Positions 21,096-32,834 of a DNA stretch of 64,000 bases are shown piece by piece; positions within the stretch are counted from its first letter, which is position 1; each line of letters starts with the position of its first letter. The stretch spans positions 3,224,001 to 3,288,000 of the forward strand of contig JAUCEF010000011.1 of the NCBI GenBank assembly GCA_033558025.1, in the 5' to 3' direction. The translations under genes were made by a program, and so were the position numbers. This stretch comes from Phytophthora sp. 'mugwort'. Lineage: Eukaryota; Oomycota; Peronosporomycetes; Peronosporales; Peronosporaceae. The notes beneath the pieces were generated by a model. The model worked only from the letters and a program-made list of their open reading frames with translations, did no database searches and was not told the DNA's origin.

Positions 21096-24000
21096 ATCTA
21101 AAGGCCGACCGTACATAATTGATTTCCTTAAGAAAGAGGATTTTGTGCAGACTCGAGGTTTGTCCAGGTGTATCAAAGACGCAATGGAGGGACTTGCAGC
21201 ACTCGCGGCATCGAGCGGCGTTGATCAGGCTGCCACCGAGTCGGAGGAAGTGGACGGGTCACATGGGGTTGACAGTGGGACGTCAGTGCAGAGGGGGTCG
21301 AGAGGGCTCCAGACCCAGACGACGACGGATCGAGTAGTGCCGGGATCATGGAAAGCAGTGGTGAAGAAGGCAGTGATGTAGCTGGCAAGGATACAAAGAT
21401 CATTTTGGTTAGTGGTGATCTTCGTGAGGATATTGATTAACGACAAATTAGCCAAGTCAGGTTTAAGGCAGTAGTTACGATGTCAAACCTCATCACGAAA
21501 ATCGTGAAGAGGTTAAGAACTTGATCCTAGTGAGAAGAAATTTTCACAGGGCAAGGCGGTGGACACTTCACGTGCTCGTTGCCACAGACTAACACTGGCA
21601 AGAAGAAGCAGAGCATCATGACGGCGCTAGCTGTGGTGATGCAAACGGACACGATCCTCCGCCATCGAGGCTTCGGGTTACGTTGCTTTACGACATGTTT
21701 GTCAAGTCTGGTGCTCGTGCTACGGTTTATCGACGCCGACACCCACAACATACACAACCGAAACCGGGTCAAGGGAAAAGCATTCTCAACGAAGGCACAT
21801 GGGAATCGTTTGAACCAGAACGCTAGCGCTGTGGATCTATGGTGGGTGTTGGCCTGGTTTATGAAGTTCACGACCCACGTGGGTGATGCCGCTCCGGTGA
21901 TAGTGTGGAAGAGTAGAAGCGCCACGAGTGGTACGACCTCCTCAACCGAACTTGCGCCGCGATAGTGGTTCCCAACTGATAGCGGATCGAAACGTGAAAG
22001 CTACCGTATGAATTCACTTTCCCGTACGCAGATGGACACTCGACCAATGTGAATACAGGCCTGCATAGCAAGCGGCCGTTGGCGCAATTCTGGAGCCCTC
22101 CTCATACCTTCAGCTGTTTGCGTGGCCACGGGCGCCCAGAGACACTCCCGCTGAGGGCGGGTTTGCTTCGTTGTTGCCGCCGCCGCCGCCTGCAGGATCT
22201 GTAGCAGTAGCGTGCACACTCCGACGCGGTCAACAACAACACCGTCAACAATGACAGCATACTCAGTTGCTGTCAGCGTTTAGCGCTGATGGCCACTGGC
22301 ATCGCTGCCGTCATCGGGTAGTTGAAGGAGATCTTGTCGGATCCTGATTAAGTTCCTGGTGTTCTTCGTCGCCAGTCGGTGCAATTGGGAATGACTGTGC
22401 TCTCCGCCGTGCTGCTGCCAGTCACCGCTGAATTGTCCCGAACCGTCGATACGGGAGATGGTAACGCAACGATCCATCTTCTTTGTTCAACCGTGGTAAA
22501 ATATATCTATTGATACTTATGAAATTTGATATTGATACTTGTGAACTTCTGGTTGGGGCATGGAAACAAAAACAGAGTGATGGTTTGTACTTGCATTTGT
22601 TACTTGCCCTTCAAAATAGGCTTCAGTGTTTGTACTGTATGAATTTTCGAGATCTTCTATACGATACCTGCAAACTTGCCGCTATATCGGCAGACGGGAG
22701 AACATGGCGTAGTGTTGCGATAGACTGGCTCAAAATGAGGCATGATGTGTGTAACTGGAGTGTATGTGGTATTAGCCGTATATGGTGGGGTCATACTGTC
22801 TGACTGTTTGTAGCGCTTGTAGAAGGAGGCAAATACGGTCACTTCATGAAATATGCAGCACAGCAGCAGAACCTTGCTGCCTGCTGAATAAATCGTTTGA
22901 GAGAACAAGCTCTCGCTCTGCATGATCATTGTCGGTCGTAATTGGTTATGAGCCCAAACCATAGCATGGTAGTTCGTTGGAAAAATAGCTTAACAATGGC
23001 AGACGGCAAATTTATCAAGTACAAGAAGAACATGCACACATCGTTCGACGGTAGTGGTTTGAAACATAGCTGCGGAGAGTGGCCCTCAAGCTACAAAGCA
23101 AAGGCCTTCGACAGCTGCGACTAGAACGTGAATGAACTAGAGAACGAAGGCTGACGAGCACATCACCTGATTGACTGGTACTGCAAACCAATTAATAGAC
23201 GATGGTATGACGGCTAAGATAATGAACACCGTACAGTCGAAACCGACCCCAAATTGAGTGGTGCAGCGTAAGCAGCGCTTTGTTAGCTATAATATCAAGT
23301 ATGCTGAAGAAATGACGAAGCTTTCCGATTGCGGCTATATATAAATGGAAATGTATTGGGCCGCTTAGGCAAGGTTCACCGACTGATGGATTGGATGTTG
23401 GTGTTGGTCAAGCCACTGAATTACTATGAGTAACCTGTATTATTGATTAATTCTCTACCATGAGCCGATGGTAATGGGGTGGAAGCGTTTTTAGCCAGTC
23501 ACACGCCTACAGATCCAAATGGTCCACCAAAATTTTGATTTGAGATGACGTACGATTGACGACAATGTCGCAAGGTGAACGACATTACCGCATATAAAAT
23601 TTAGGAGGCGACAGAAGCAGAGGTCGTGTCATTGAGCAGGGCGAGGGTGCGATCGCGATCATTGTCGTGTCCGAGGTCGGGGAAGGGATTTTAATAAACG
23701 CGAAGCTCATATAATAGGTCGTGGCGTGGACAAGGTGGGCAGCAGAATAGTGGAGGTCGGTGTTTTCACTCCGGCGAAGAAGGCCATACCGTCCGAAATT
23801 GGTCGGACTTTGACAAAACATCTCCAAGTGATGACATGAATGTAGTCCATACTTACAGGCGAGGCAAGCCCAATTTCGGTGTGCATACTGACGGTGGTGA
23901 TGGTTGTAGTCGACGTGACGATAGTGCTTGCGATATACCGAGATTGTCATGTTATCAGAACAAGTGGAGGAGTCACTCTACAGCCGCTGGTGCCGTAACA

Positions 24001-25135
24001 TGTCAAGTCGGAATGTTAATTATATATCATCCGCAGTAATGAAGGCTTCCGTTTGGTTGTAGAATGTGAAGGGTTAGCACCGCTGACAATCGAAAGGTTG
24101 GTTTTCGGAGAATTTGAGTTATTACTTATTAACTGTCCTGGTGAACATGGCATCTTGGCCACGGAGTAAGTTGGAGAATGATTAGGAGTATGAAGTAACG
24201 ATTGTCGATATAACAAACAATTTTGCTGAGCAAAAGTTCGTGTGCTTTATTTACGACATCATGGCTGATGTTGTGATATTTCTAGCGTGCTGATTGGCGG
24301 GTACGGATTCATCCACCGGATACCGGTATCAAATACAGGAAATCCGGTTTGCCCGGTATTAAACTGTAGGTAATCCGTAGGTTGTTTGTCATTATCCAAC
24401 GTCTAGGGTTAGGTCATACAGGAGGGGCGAAAAACCCACTCGCTTGGCAAGCTGAACAATGCCTGCAGTTTAAGATCCGTGTGAGTAGCACGCGGGCTTG
24501 AACCCAGGACCAAGCATAGTCACGTCTTGCTCGGCCCTATAGGGTTAAGCCATACAGAAAAGGGCTTTAGGGGTGAGGCAGGGCAATATTCCTGTCGACT
24601 TCTCCTTTTTTGTGGATATGGGGGCCATGGCATCCGTCCGCGACTGATTACACTTAGATAAAACTGCAAATCGAGTAATCTAATCCCGTCCGGGGTGGAT
24701 GTATCACCGTCCGGCGATTGGCCAACAGAATGTATGTCTTAGGAGAGAAGTAAGAATGACACGATCTGTTAGACAGTAATCCCAAACGGAGCTCCCGAGA
24801 GATTGTACACGTATCATTGATCTCGACTCCCCGCTTAAATTCGCTTCGTTCGAAAGGTGGAAACATGAAACTGCACAAAACAAAAGAATGCTAGTTAACT
24901 ATTCATCGAAGTACGAACTGGGTACACTATTGCTACGATGAGAAGCTCAGCTTTCTATTGAAACCAACACTAGCGATTTTCATTCACGCGTTATCCAGCA
25001 AATGGGGCAGGTCGAAAACGTCGACTTCAGCATGGAGAAGCAAACTCCTTTTATTGGGAATTCTAGCATAAAATTTCAGGACAAATCGATTGCGATCACG
25101 CACGCAGATGCGCTTTCAACCGACCTCTATGCTAC
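21096..25135. other. about 4 kb without a recognisable gene
   Basis: I see no intact gene. Around 21180-21470 the plus strand has an acidic, coding-like stretch in two frames (for example ESSGEEGSDVAGKDTKIILV) that may be an old gene remnant. A purine/pyrimidine-biased stretch with GCCGCC repeats lies near 22170-22190. The rest is AT-richer, with stops in all frames, and is probably decayed transposon sequence. Confidence 0.4.
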
Positions 25136-25740
25136 TCAACTTATTAAGTTAGGTCGCCATCTCGAATTTTCGGATGAGTCACAAACCTTTACAAGTTTAA
25201 TTACTAGCATCATTTCGATTTGCACGAAATATGGACCGATTGGTCTGTCGATTTCGAGCCGACTATGAGGTAGCCTTACGGGGACGCTTCTCCTTGCACG
25301 CTGCAGGCTTCTTTGCGCCGCATCGATATTGCTGGCGGGCATCTCCTCTTCATCAATACGTTCGAGTAGTATTGCCTCACTGCCGTCATCACTGGACTGA
25401 CGGGCAGGGCGGAGATTTCGCCTCTGCCTTTGCACTAGTTTGCTTCTGCTGCAGCTTCCCATATTAAGCTTATTTGCTTTTGTAGGCCCGCGTTTTCTTG
25501 GCGTCTTTCGCCTCGCGCTCCGCTTCCCCGTCGGGACGACTGTACAGAGGGTGTTCCATAAATACCTCAGGAACGTATCGGCGGACGTTATAGTAGATGG
25601 TATGGTTAAGAATCAACTGGCGTTTTCCATCAATATACGCTAGCAATTCTCCGCCGTATTTGCGCTGCTGTGCTGGGACGCGTAACGTGTGCCCGGTAAG
25701 CAAAATAAGCTCATTCACGTCCAGGTCTTAGTAAACAACA
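25136..25740 (-). pseudogene. unrecognised minus-strand coding remnant
   Basis: The frame 25718-25470 lacks an ATG but reads like protein: ELILLTGHTLRVPAQ, then GELLAYIDGKRQLILNHTI, YYNVRRYVPEVFMEHPLY, and a charged C-terminus. The frame continues upstream of 25718 without an ATG. A second minus-strand frame, 25462-25136, follows and is rich in Arg, Glu and Ser. The even spread of hydrophobic and charged residues suggests a former gene, probably of a transposon given the surroundings, but I do not know the family. Confidence 0.3.
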
Positions 25741-27004
25741 ATCTGTAGTGTCTTGGTTCAATTCGCTCAGAATTATCGGCCGCAGATTCGCAAGACGCAA
25801 CACGCTGAAGTTATATCGATTCTGAGTAGAACTTACATCAGTGTTTCCAGCAAGCTGCTTCGCGTGCACTACGTCCTGGATGACGTATCTTGGCGGAACG
25901 CTTTTTACGGTGATTTTGTTCCTAGCAATCTGTTTCAGTTTCTGATGTGCTACTTTCCCGTGGTGGCAAAGCTGTACGAAAAGACATCGTCCATCAAATC
26001 TGAGTAGCTGCTTTGGGCTGGCGGATCTACAAGAACTACACTTCACAACTACTGAGGCACAGTTTCACACAAAGTTAATGGATGAGCATGCTAAGTGCAG
26101 ACTAATTATCGGAGATGTGGCTACACCATCGCGTTCTGCGCTGGCGTAGCTTCTACGTGTATAACCCTAGTGATTCTGCTGCAACAAACAACTTATGCAG
26201 GTCGTACACTGCAGCCATCAAGCTAGATGGTATGTTTCGATGCAGGCTCAAGATGGATCCAGCATTAATGGGGTTCTGCAGAAATAGATTGTGAGCCTTT
26301 GTGGAGCCGTCACACAGTGACCGCCTCATCCACCGGAAGACCGCTCTTGCGCGGGATGGTTTACGCATTGAATCGCCGTCAGATCGCCACAGTGATCGTT
26401 TTTACAGGAAAACGAAACGCGGCAGGAGTGGAGGACAACATGGATATCGTGAGAGTTATATATACAGACACTTCCCCCAAACCTTGGCAGCTTCAATTTT
26501 TAGTATATAGAGGGTATATATTGATTGAAGGCTATTGCATATGAAAGGAAAATGCTTGGGAAATCGGTTCATACACATCGCATCTCCATACCGACAACAA
26601 CAAACAACTTGGGAATCCCGCGCACTCATTAGACAAAACGGCTACACTTGCGCAGGCGAGTGTCAATATTAGCCGACCGTTCGTCACTACTCCACGAGAG
26701 AGAGATTTTTGCCGCTCACACGCATGAGCATGTCGCTAATGAACCAGGCGGTAGCAGCAGACAACCACAAGCGAGTCATGGACCGACGCTGAGAGGCGCT
26801 CCGCCTCCGTGACCAAGTGAGATGCAACCGGCGAGGGTGCCGTCGCAGCCACAGCAATCGCATTCGATGTCGATGCATCAGCAACCGAAACCAGTCCTAC
26901 TTACTGCGGTATCTTACTTACTACGATCTCCCCTCAGAATGATGCGGCAAGCAAGTCTTAAGCTTATATAGATAGCGGGTGAATAGCTGTCTTCTCAACG
27001 CTGT
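25741..27004. other. no recognisable gene
   Basis: Short frames on both strands only. Nothing recognisable as a domain, RNA gene or repeat pair. Confidence 0.45.
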
Positions 27005-28260
27005 TTACACCAACAAATCGCTTATCCGAACCTGCTGTCTACATGCAGGCATTAACTTCTGCTTGGGGCCCGAGAAGACGACGCCCGCGTGCCGGAAGTA
27101 ATTTGCAATGGTAGTATTGCTGATGCTGGACCACACCTCCGTAGACCAGCGCATTTCTTGCAGCTGATCTACCCAGTAGATGTTCTTACCTTCGGGCGTT
27201 TCCTCTGGCGAGTCGTTGTCCACCCTGTCCACCGCCAACTGCATATGCTTGTTGCGATAGTCGTTTTTGAAAGCGGCAATAATGACCGCATCCATAGGCT
27301 GCAACTGCGACGTGGTGTTGGGAGGGAGCTTTTGAACGGTAACATTCGTGAGCTCCCCATCAACAAGGTCACGGGAGGACACATTGTCCACAAGGAGCAA
27401 TATGTCTCGGCTAGCTGCCCTCATGTCCGCGTGAAGCGCGCGTATCCAGTCAATGCACAACACCTTCGTCATTATTGTAGTCAAAGCCGAAGTTACTCCT
27501 GTCCTTGCCCTCAAAGCATCGCGGCCTCTTGGCCCGACTAATGATGCGAGGCTCGCGCCGCTCCGATCCATCAGCGTTGGCAGCAAGTGCGAGGGTATTC
27601 TTGTATTGTCCTTTTTCAAGCCGAGCTGGCCGGACTTACAGATCGTACGGTCCTTGACGGAACGGTACTTGAGCCCGTTTCGTCCGTATTCCAAATGTCT
27701 TTCAGCTCGTAGATGCGGATGACGCCCTGCACGGCCATCTGCGCCTCACGTACGGCGGTGGGCCGACGGAAACAGCCTCCCCATGCATGGTTCTAAAGCG
27801 AAGCCCGTGGCCGCTCATGAACTTTGACGGCCACCCAGGAGGGAACTTCAGCGGCGGCGCGTCTGGAATGCTAGCCAAGATCTTCTTGGCCTTGGCCAAC
27901 AGTAGCCGCCAGAATAGGCACGCGTACTGGGCGTTGCAGACATCGACAAACCGTCACAGCTCGAGCTCTACAGTGGGATACCTAAAGCACTGTTTCGTGC
28001 CCTTCACCGTCCTCGTATTCAGGCGCTTCTTGCAGATGGTGTCGACAGCCTTGAGGATGAGACGTATGGTCTCACGGGACGGGGGGGGGGGGCTTGCAGC
28101 AGGGCATACTCGCGTCTAACCCATTCGGCAAGCTTTGCACACGACACGGAGGGATAACGCTGGTGATGGTGCTGGAGGATGACCTCGTTCTTCTTCTGCA
28201 CGGTAAGTCATTTGCCTTTGTTGGGCTTGTTCTTGGGTTTGTCAGTTCTCGCGGCGATCA
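27005..28260 (-). pseudogene. pogo/Tigger-like transposase pseudogene (DDE_1 family)
   Basis: The likely start is the ATG at 28258-28260, followed by a Lys-rich N-terminus (TDKPKNKPNKGK). The helix-turn-helix region reads RYPSVSCAKLAEWVRREYAL (about 28095-28160). The frame then breaks at a 12-G run (28081-28092) and again near 27980 and 27700. The catalytic domain lies in the last frame (27694-27005): the second Asp in ILLLVDNVSSRDL, then VQKLPPNTTSQLQPMDAVII, the strongest family signature (normally LPPNTTSxxQPMDxGII). The usual His after VDN-x-x is replaced by Arg. It would cut and paste DNA at TA sites. No inverted repeats were found around it. Confidence 0.75.
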
Positions 28261-28641
28261 TGGTGACGTGGTGAAGCTAGGAAAAGGTGGTAGGTGGGTC
28301 TTGAGCAGGATATGAGAAGAGCAGGAATAACTTCAAAAACCTGCAAAGCGCCTGCACTTTTGGCAGGGCATTTAAAATTCAATTCTTGCGAGCATCCCGA
28401 GCGAAAGGAAGGTCTGACCGTGCCCACCCGCTGAAACAAATATAAGTGTTTTTCAAAGGGTATTGGCTAGTACTGTGCCAAAGTTTGGGGGAAGTGTATG
28501 TAGTGGCTTCCTGTCACCCGAGTGATTATGTAATCTCCCGTTGTATCTGCCTCTTCGTAACGACTCTGTACCGGGCGTCGGTGAGTCCGGACTGTATTTT
28601 ACGAAGACCGGGGTTACGCTCTTAGACTGCCCCCCCCCCAT
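28261..28641. other. no recognisable gene
   Basis: Short AT-rich to mixed sequence, ending with a 10-C run at 28630-28639. No feature recognised. Confidence 0.45.
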
Positions 28642-29224
28642 CTAAACCCAATCGAAACTTAGGGCCATTCTGGAAAGGAGGGTGTTCAGCCACGATACAG
28701 TAAAGCCCGTGCCCGAGCTTACATATGGGGTGATGGATGAGTGGAATCGATCAAAATGATTTTCCTCGTATAGAAAGTCGTGGGGAACAACACATAAGCT
28801 GTATTCAGAAGAACTTACAGAATCAACTTCAACTCGATCTTTGTGGACGAGTTGAACCCCAGAGAGCGGCGTGGTGGGTTGCTGAGCTGCAGGGAGAAAC
28901 TTGAGAACTGAGCTGTTTGGACGGAGCTTCACGAGAGCAGTGTCATTCACTGGAGCAGCTTCTCTGCCGTACCCGAACAGTAATCCAAAGTGCTCTCCTT
29001 GCTGCCGCAACCCGAATTGCTTTCCCCGCCGATTGGTTCTTCCTCTAACTCCTTCCTCGAGGAAACTTACTACTCTCGTTTGTATACTGTACACATTCCG
29101 AGCATCGCGGAACTCAAGGAGTTCGGCGATGTGAGGGGCATGATGCCGGCTTGATGCGTCGAATTGGCTAGCATAGATTCCGACACGAGTATCATGACCT
29201 TTTTCAATAGTGAAATCAAGTCAT
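28642..29224 (-). pseudogene. open coding-like remnant of about 190 codons, unknown
   Basis: On the minus strand one frame is open from about 29224 to a stop at 28642 with no stop codon between. It has no ATG near its 5' end (only one Met, near the 3' end), so it is either an exon or a gene that lost its start. It reads like protein: HIAELLEFRDARNVYSIQTR, VVSFLEEGVRGRTNRRGKQF, EHFGLLFGYGREAAPVNDTA and LCVVPHDFLYEENHFDRF. I do not recognise the family. It ends next to a C run and lies upstream of the ankyrin gene on the other strand. Confidence 0.35.
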
Positions 29225-29388
29225 TTTTGGTCCCAAAGTTTTGTGGCGGTTGTCCAAAGCTGTATGTATATTTTTATCAGTTTAAAACTGTTAGGATTGA
29301 TATTTTGTATTTTCATTAGTTTTAGACATTTTTGATTGATATTTTGGCAAAAAAACACACTCGATTACGATGTCTGATTCGTCAAAAA

Positions 29389-29405
29389 CTCACCTTCAGT
29401 TTTGC
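29389..29405 (+). promoter_or_regulatory. probable oomycete initiator/FPR core promoter
   Basis: CTCACCTTCAGTTTTGC resembles the fused oomycete initiator and flanking-promoter-region pattern (CTCAYTYYNCAWTTTNC) with one or two departures. It lies about 45-60 bases before the ankyrin-gene ATG, the expected distance. Confidence 0.4.
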
Positions 29406-29448
29406 CTACGCGTAACTCTCACAACATTACTTGAGTGAGGAGGTAATA

Positions 29449-30159
29449 ATGAAGCCTATCGACGCTACAACGCACGAGTACGCCCGCATCAACGTGGGCG
29501 TCTCGGCTCCAGGCCGCATGCAAATACACCCGCTGGCGCTCGCGCTGGGCGTGGTCGGCGTTTTCATTCTGGTCTTCCTGGTGGCCGCGACCTCGTACCA
29601 GAAGCAGCAGGTGCAGGTCATGGCCCGCAAGCTGCTGCGCAAGAAGCGCAAATCTGTAGCTGAGGAGGATAGAGGCGGATCTAGTGGCGTGCATCCCGTC
29701 TCGGACCTCCCAGGGTTCGCGCGCCAGGCAGCCGAGTCGGGTAACGCGCGCGTCGTCAAGCGCTGGGTCCACTCTACGGACCGGAACGTGGACGCCCGTA
29801 GTGCCGAGAACCTCACCGCGCTGCACTACGCCGTGCGCGGCGGCCACAACGAGTGCACGAGGCTACTCCTAACGTCCAACGCCGACCCGAACGCTATGGA
29901 CGAGCGCAGTATCACGCCTCTACATCTAGCGGCGCTGGGCGGCCACGCGCTTTGTGTAAAGCTGCTACTGGACCAGCACGCCGACCCGTTCCGAGAAGAT
30001 GTGGACCACCACACCCCGTTGTATATTGCAGAGCAAAGCGGCAACATTGGATGCGCGCGCTTACTGCAGCGAGCGATGGCCAAAGCGGCCGTGCAAGACG
30101 ACGCGTCCGTCACGTTGCGTGCTGGTGCTAACACCGCCCATGTCGACAATGCAGTGTAA
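29449..30159 (+). CDS. single-pass membrane protein with cytosolic ankyrin repeats
   Basis: Intronless, 236 residues, from ATG at 29449-29451. Residues about 28-48 form one hydrophobic membrane helix (LALALGVVGVFILVFLVAAT), followed by a strongly basic stretch (about 60-68, RKLLRKKRK). By the positive-inside rule the C-terminal part faces the cytosol. Residues about 86-210 hold four ankyrin repeats: DLPGFARQAAESGN, NLTALHYAVRGGHNECTRLL, SITPLHLAALGGHALCVKLL and HTPLYIAEQSGNIGCARLL. Ankyrin repeats bind partner proteins, so this is probably a membrane-tethered adaptor; partner and membrane are unknown. There is no cleavable signal peptide pattern. It converges with the oxoamine synthase gene, the stops being only about 80 bp apart. 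An upstream TTG in frame is not a likely start. Confidence 0.8.
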   Translation: MKPIDATTHEYARINVGVSAPGRMQIHPLALALGVVGVFILVFLVAATSYQKQQVQVMARKLLRKKRKSVAEEDRGGSSGVHPVSDLPGFARQAAESGNARVVKRWVHSTDRNVDARSAENLTALHYAVRGGHNECTRLLLTSNADPNAMDERSITPLHLAALGGHALCVKLLLDQHADPFREDVDHHTPLYIAEQSGNIGCARLLQRAMAKAAVQDDASVTLRAGANTAHVDNAV

Positions 30160-30241
30160 GAGGCGGGGGAAGAGCACACAAAATCTTATTCAGCAAAATA
30201 AACGTCCCAAAATCGTCTAACTTCCATTCACCTCGAGTTTT

Positions 30242-31549
30242 CTATAGTTTGGCGTCGCGGCGAGCCTCAAACATGACACCCAGAGCGTCCACCAGTAAAT
30301 CCACTTCGTGACGCGTGTTGTTGGCGTGGATAACAATGCGAAAGCGCTCTACACCCTTCGGCACGGTCGGGGAGCGGATGGGGATCACGCGGATGCCCAT
30401 CCCGTTCATCTGCTGGGAGGCCATCAACACACGGTGATTGCCTTCGAATACGACGCCTTGGATAGGAGAGTTGCTGGCTAGCAGTACATCGCGCGGGATC
30501 CTTGGATTGTTGTTCACCTTCTTCTTGAAGTATTGCACCAGCTCAACCACGTCGCGGCGCAGCACGTCGGCAGCGGGGCTGGCACAGAACTCGTGCACAC
30601 AGATGACAGACACGAGCTGGTCGAACGGAAACGCTGTGGTATAGATAAAGGATCGGGCATAGTTGACTAGATAGTCGATCAGCACCTGGGAACCGCACAC
30701 CACCGCACCATGACAACCCATAGCTTTGCCAAAAGTGTGAACGCGGCAGGCAAAAGCGTGCTTATACTTCTTCTCCAGGCCGAGTTCACGTACAACACCC
30801 GAGCCTTTTGGGCCGTAGACTCCTGTGCTATGGGCCTCGTCAACAACCAGGAACGCGTCCATCCGCTCACAAAGGGCTGCCATAGCCTCCAATGGAGCAA
30901 AATCGCCGTCCATTGAGTATAATGACTCCACTACCACATACACACAAGGTTTGTGCGCATCATCTCCACTCGAAGATGACGAATAATTGTGCAGTTTGCG
31001 CTCAAGGTCCACGAGGTCATTGTGCCGGAACGCAAAACTTCGATCATTAGCATACGCGCGACTCAGTCGAATTCCTTCATGGCATGAGTTGTGCACCAAC
31101 TCGTCGTAAAGGATCACGTCCTCCACCTGCGGCACACAAGACATGACGCCCACATTGGCAGCGTAACCCGTGTTGAACAGTAGCGCCGCCTCACTGAAGT
31201 TTGAGCACGGAACCGTCAGTCTAGAGCTGTGCACGCACCCTTTTACAGATTCCTACCTGTTGTAGAACGCGGCTAGTTCCTTTTCCGTTTGCATGAACAG
31301 CCGTGAGTTGCCTGAGATAAGTCGCGAGCCCGTGGCGCCCAGCATGCGCGTATACTGTCTCTGCAGCTCCTTTTGGCGCGTCTCCACGAGCTTCTTCAGC
31401 GGCTGCGAGCGCGCGAAGCCCAGATAGTCGTTCGAGTAGAAGTCCACGGCAGTAGGGGCGTTCTCGTCCGGCACCTGTAGCGTGCGCAGTGTGCCCACGA
31501 TGCGTCGGCGGGCCAAGACGCGGCCGAGCTTCTCATCAGCCCGTGTCAT
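30242..31549 (-). CDS. PLP-dependent alpha-oxoamine synthase (8-amino-7-oxononanoate synthase type)
   Basis: Two exons, 31549-31257 and 31193-30242, joined over a 63-bp intron (GTAGGA...TTCAG). Splicing restores the family sequence across the join (FYN/SEAALLFNTGYAAN). The protein is about 414 residues, as usual. Motifs: YSNDYLGFA near the start, RLISGNSR, FNTGYAANVG, the PLP-ring Asp in VVDEAHSTGVYG (about 216), and the PLP Lys in HTFGKAMGCHGA (about 254). The family condenses an amino acid with an acyl-CoA. The nearest type seems to be KAPA synthase of biotin synthesis, but 2-amino-3-ketobutyrate CoA ligase is possible and 5-aminolevulinate synthase less so. I chose ATG 31547-31549 over the in-frame ATG at 31592-31594 because an initiator-like element lies between them. 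No clear mitochondrial presequence follows from the shorter start. Confidence 0.8.
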
Positions 31550-31558
31550 TGTTGTGTG

Positions 31559-31582
31559 ATGTAAAATGTAGACAAATGTGGG
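31559..31582 (-). promoter_or_regulatory. initiator/FPR-like element of the oxoamine synthase gene
   Basis: Read on the minus strand this is CCACATTTGTCTACATTTTAC, close to the oomycete initiator followed by the flanking-promoter-region motif. It lies 10-35 bases before the ATG at 31549 and just downstream of an earlier in-frame ATG (31594), which it would exclude from the transcript. Confidence 0.4.
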
Positions 31583-31740
31583 CCACACGAACATGTTGAC
31601 TCATTGTCAATTCTCTTCAAATTTGCAAAAACGGCGCGATTCGGCTCTAGCCTTCAAATCGCGCAATGAATCGACCCTGACGACGATTAGTCAATATATA
31701 GCCAATTAGACGCAGACTGTCCTTGAAGTTCCCACTGAAC

Positions 31741-32774
31741 ATGGAGGAGGCAGTAACGCGGCAACATGCGCATGCCGTCTATCACTGCCTGTACGTGCAC
31801 ATCAAGCTCGGATACTTAAGAAGACACCTCGCTCACGTATTCAACAAGTCAGAACACACGATTGACAATTGGTTGCGGATATACAACAAGACCGGAGCAT
31901 TTCAGCGCGCCAGAACCACAAGAGAGCGCAAATACACGGAGGTCCAGCGCGTCTGGCTATTTGCCAAGACTCCTTTAGACTAGCTCACAACACCGACATC
32001 TTCAAAACTTCTGCGTGGCGAATTATCCACTCGTTTGGACTGACGTTGAGAGTTATAGAGCGCCGGGCTATCAATGAGCGAAATGTATTCCGTTTCGTGG
32101 GAGAGCTCAGTCATGTCGACTGGAGCCACCAGAATCTCCTCTTCCTCGATGAGATATCATTCGACAATAGAGGGATGGTTCGGAAGCGCGGGTACGCCGT
32201 CCTAGGGGAACAAGTTGCGATTCGTGGTGAATTTGCGCGGAAACCACGGGTATCGATATTGGCCTTCATCGGCGTCAACGGAATCATCGATTACTTCAAC
32301 ACGGAAGGAGCTTTCGATCGGGTCGAGTTTATTAAGTGCTGGCAGGATCTCGTGCACTCATCTGGAGGACCGATTCGCCAATATCCTGAACCCAATTCAG
32401 TCTGGATCATGGACGGAGCTACAATCCACCGGAACCCAGAAATTATTCACTATCTACGCAGTGTTGGTGTCGTACCGATCTTTCTGCCCGCATACTGCCC
32501 GTTCTTCAACCCGATCGAGTTCCTGTTTGGATATATAATGCGGTCCTTTCAACGGCACTACTCTGAGACTAGCGGGCAGGATTTGACACCATTCGTCGCT
32601 GAGACATTCCAACGCTTTAATGTGTTTGACATTTGCCGCGTTTCGAGCACTGTGACTAAAAAAACCCAAGGCTACTTTGATCCGGTGGGACCGCTTTGTA
32701 ATGAGAACAGTGACCAAAACGACGTCAGAGAATGCAATCAAGATGAATTAGATTTTACCGAGATTAAATCGTAG
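31741..32774 (+). pseudogene. DD34E transposase of the IS630/Tc1 superfamily (one frameshift)
   Basis: From ATG 31741 the first frame gives a helix-turn-helix domain (HAHAVYHCLYVHIKLGYLRR, then FNKSEHTIDNWLRIYNKTG), as in paired-type N-termini of the superfamily. A one-base shift near 31965-31980 leads to the second frame, which is open to the stop at 32774. The catalytic triad is intact: Asp in NLLFLDEISFDNRGM, Asp in SVWIMDGATIHRN, and Glu in YCPFFNPIEFLFGYI, with 34 residues between the second Asp and the Glu. It would excise and insert the element. A single frameshift in an otherwise clean gene suggests recent inactivation, or a sequencing error, or a programmed shift. Confidence 0.75.
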
Positions 32775-32834
32775 GCGTAACCGAAAACTTCCTAATGGAA
32801 ATCATGTTTTTCTTACTCTGCGTGCTCTGCATCT

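Noticed and set aside
21527..21925. A 132-codon minus-strand frame with hydrophobic stretches
   Set aside because: Composition and context do not suggest a protein; the other strand is equally open and nothing is recognised.
22160..22200. GCCGCC-rich stretch as a coding microsatellite or regulatory island
   Set aside because: It is short and isolated, with no open gene around it.
24470..24530. A second tRNA-like B box (GGGTTCAAGCCC on the minus strand)
   Set aside because: No A box lies at the right distance on the same strand and no acceptor stem forms.
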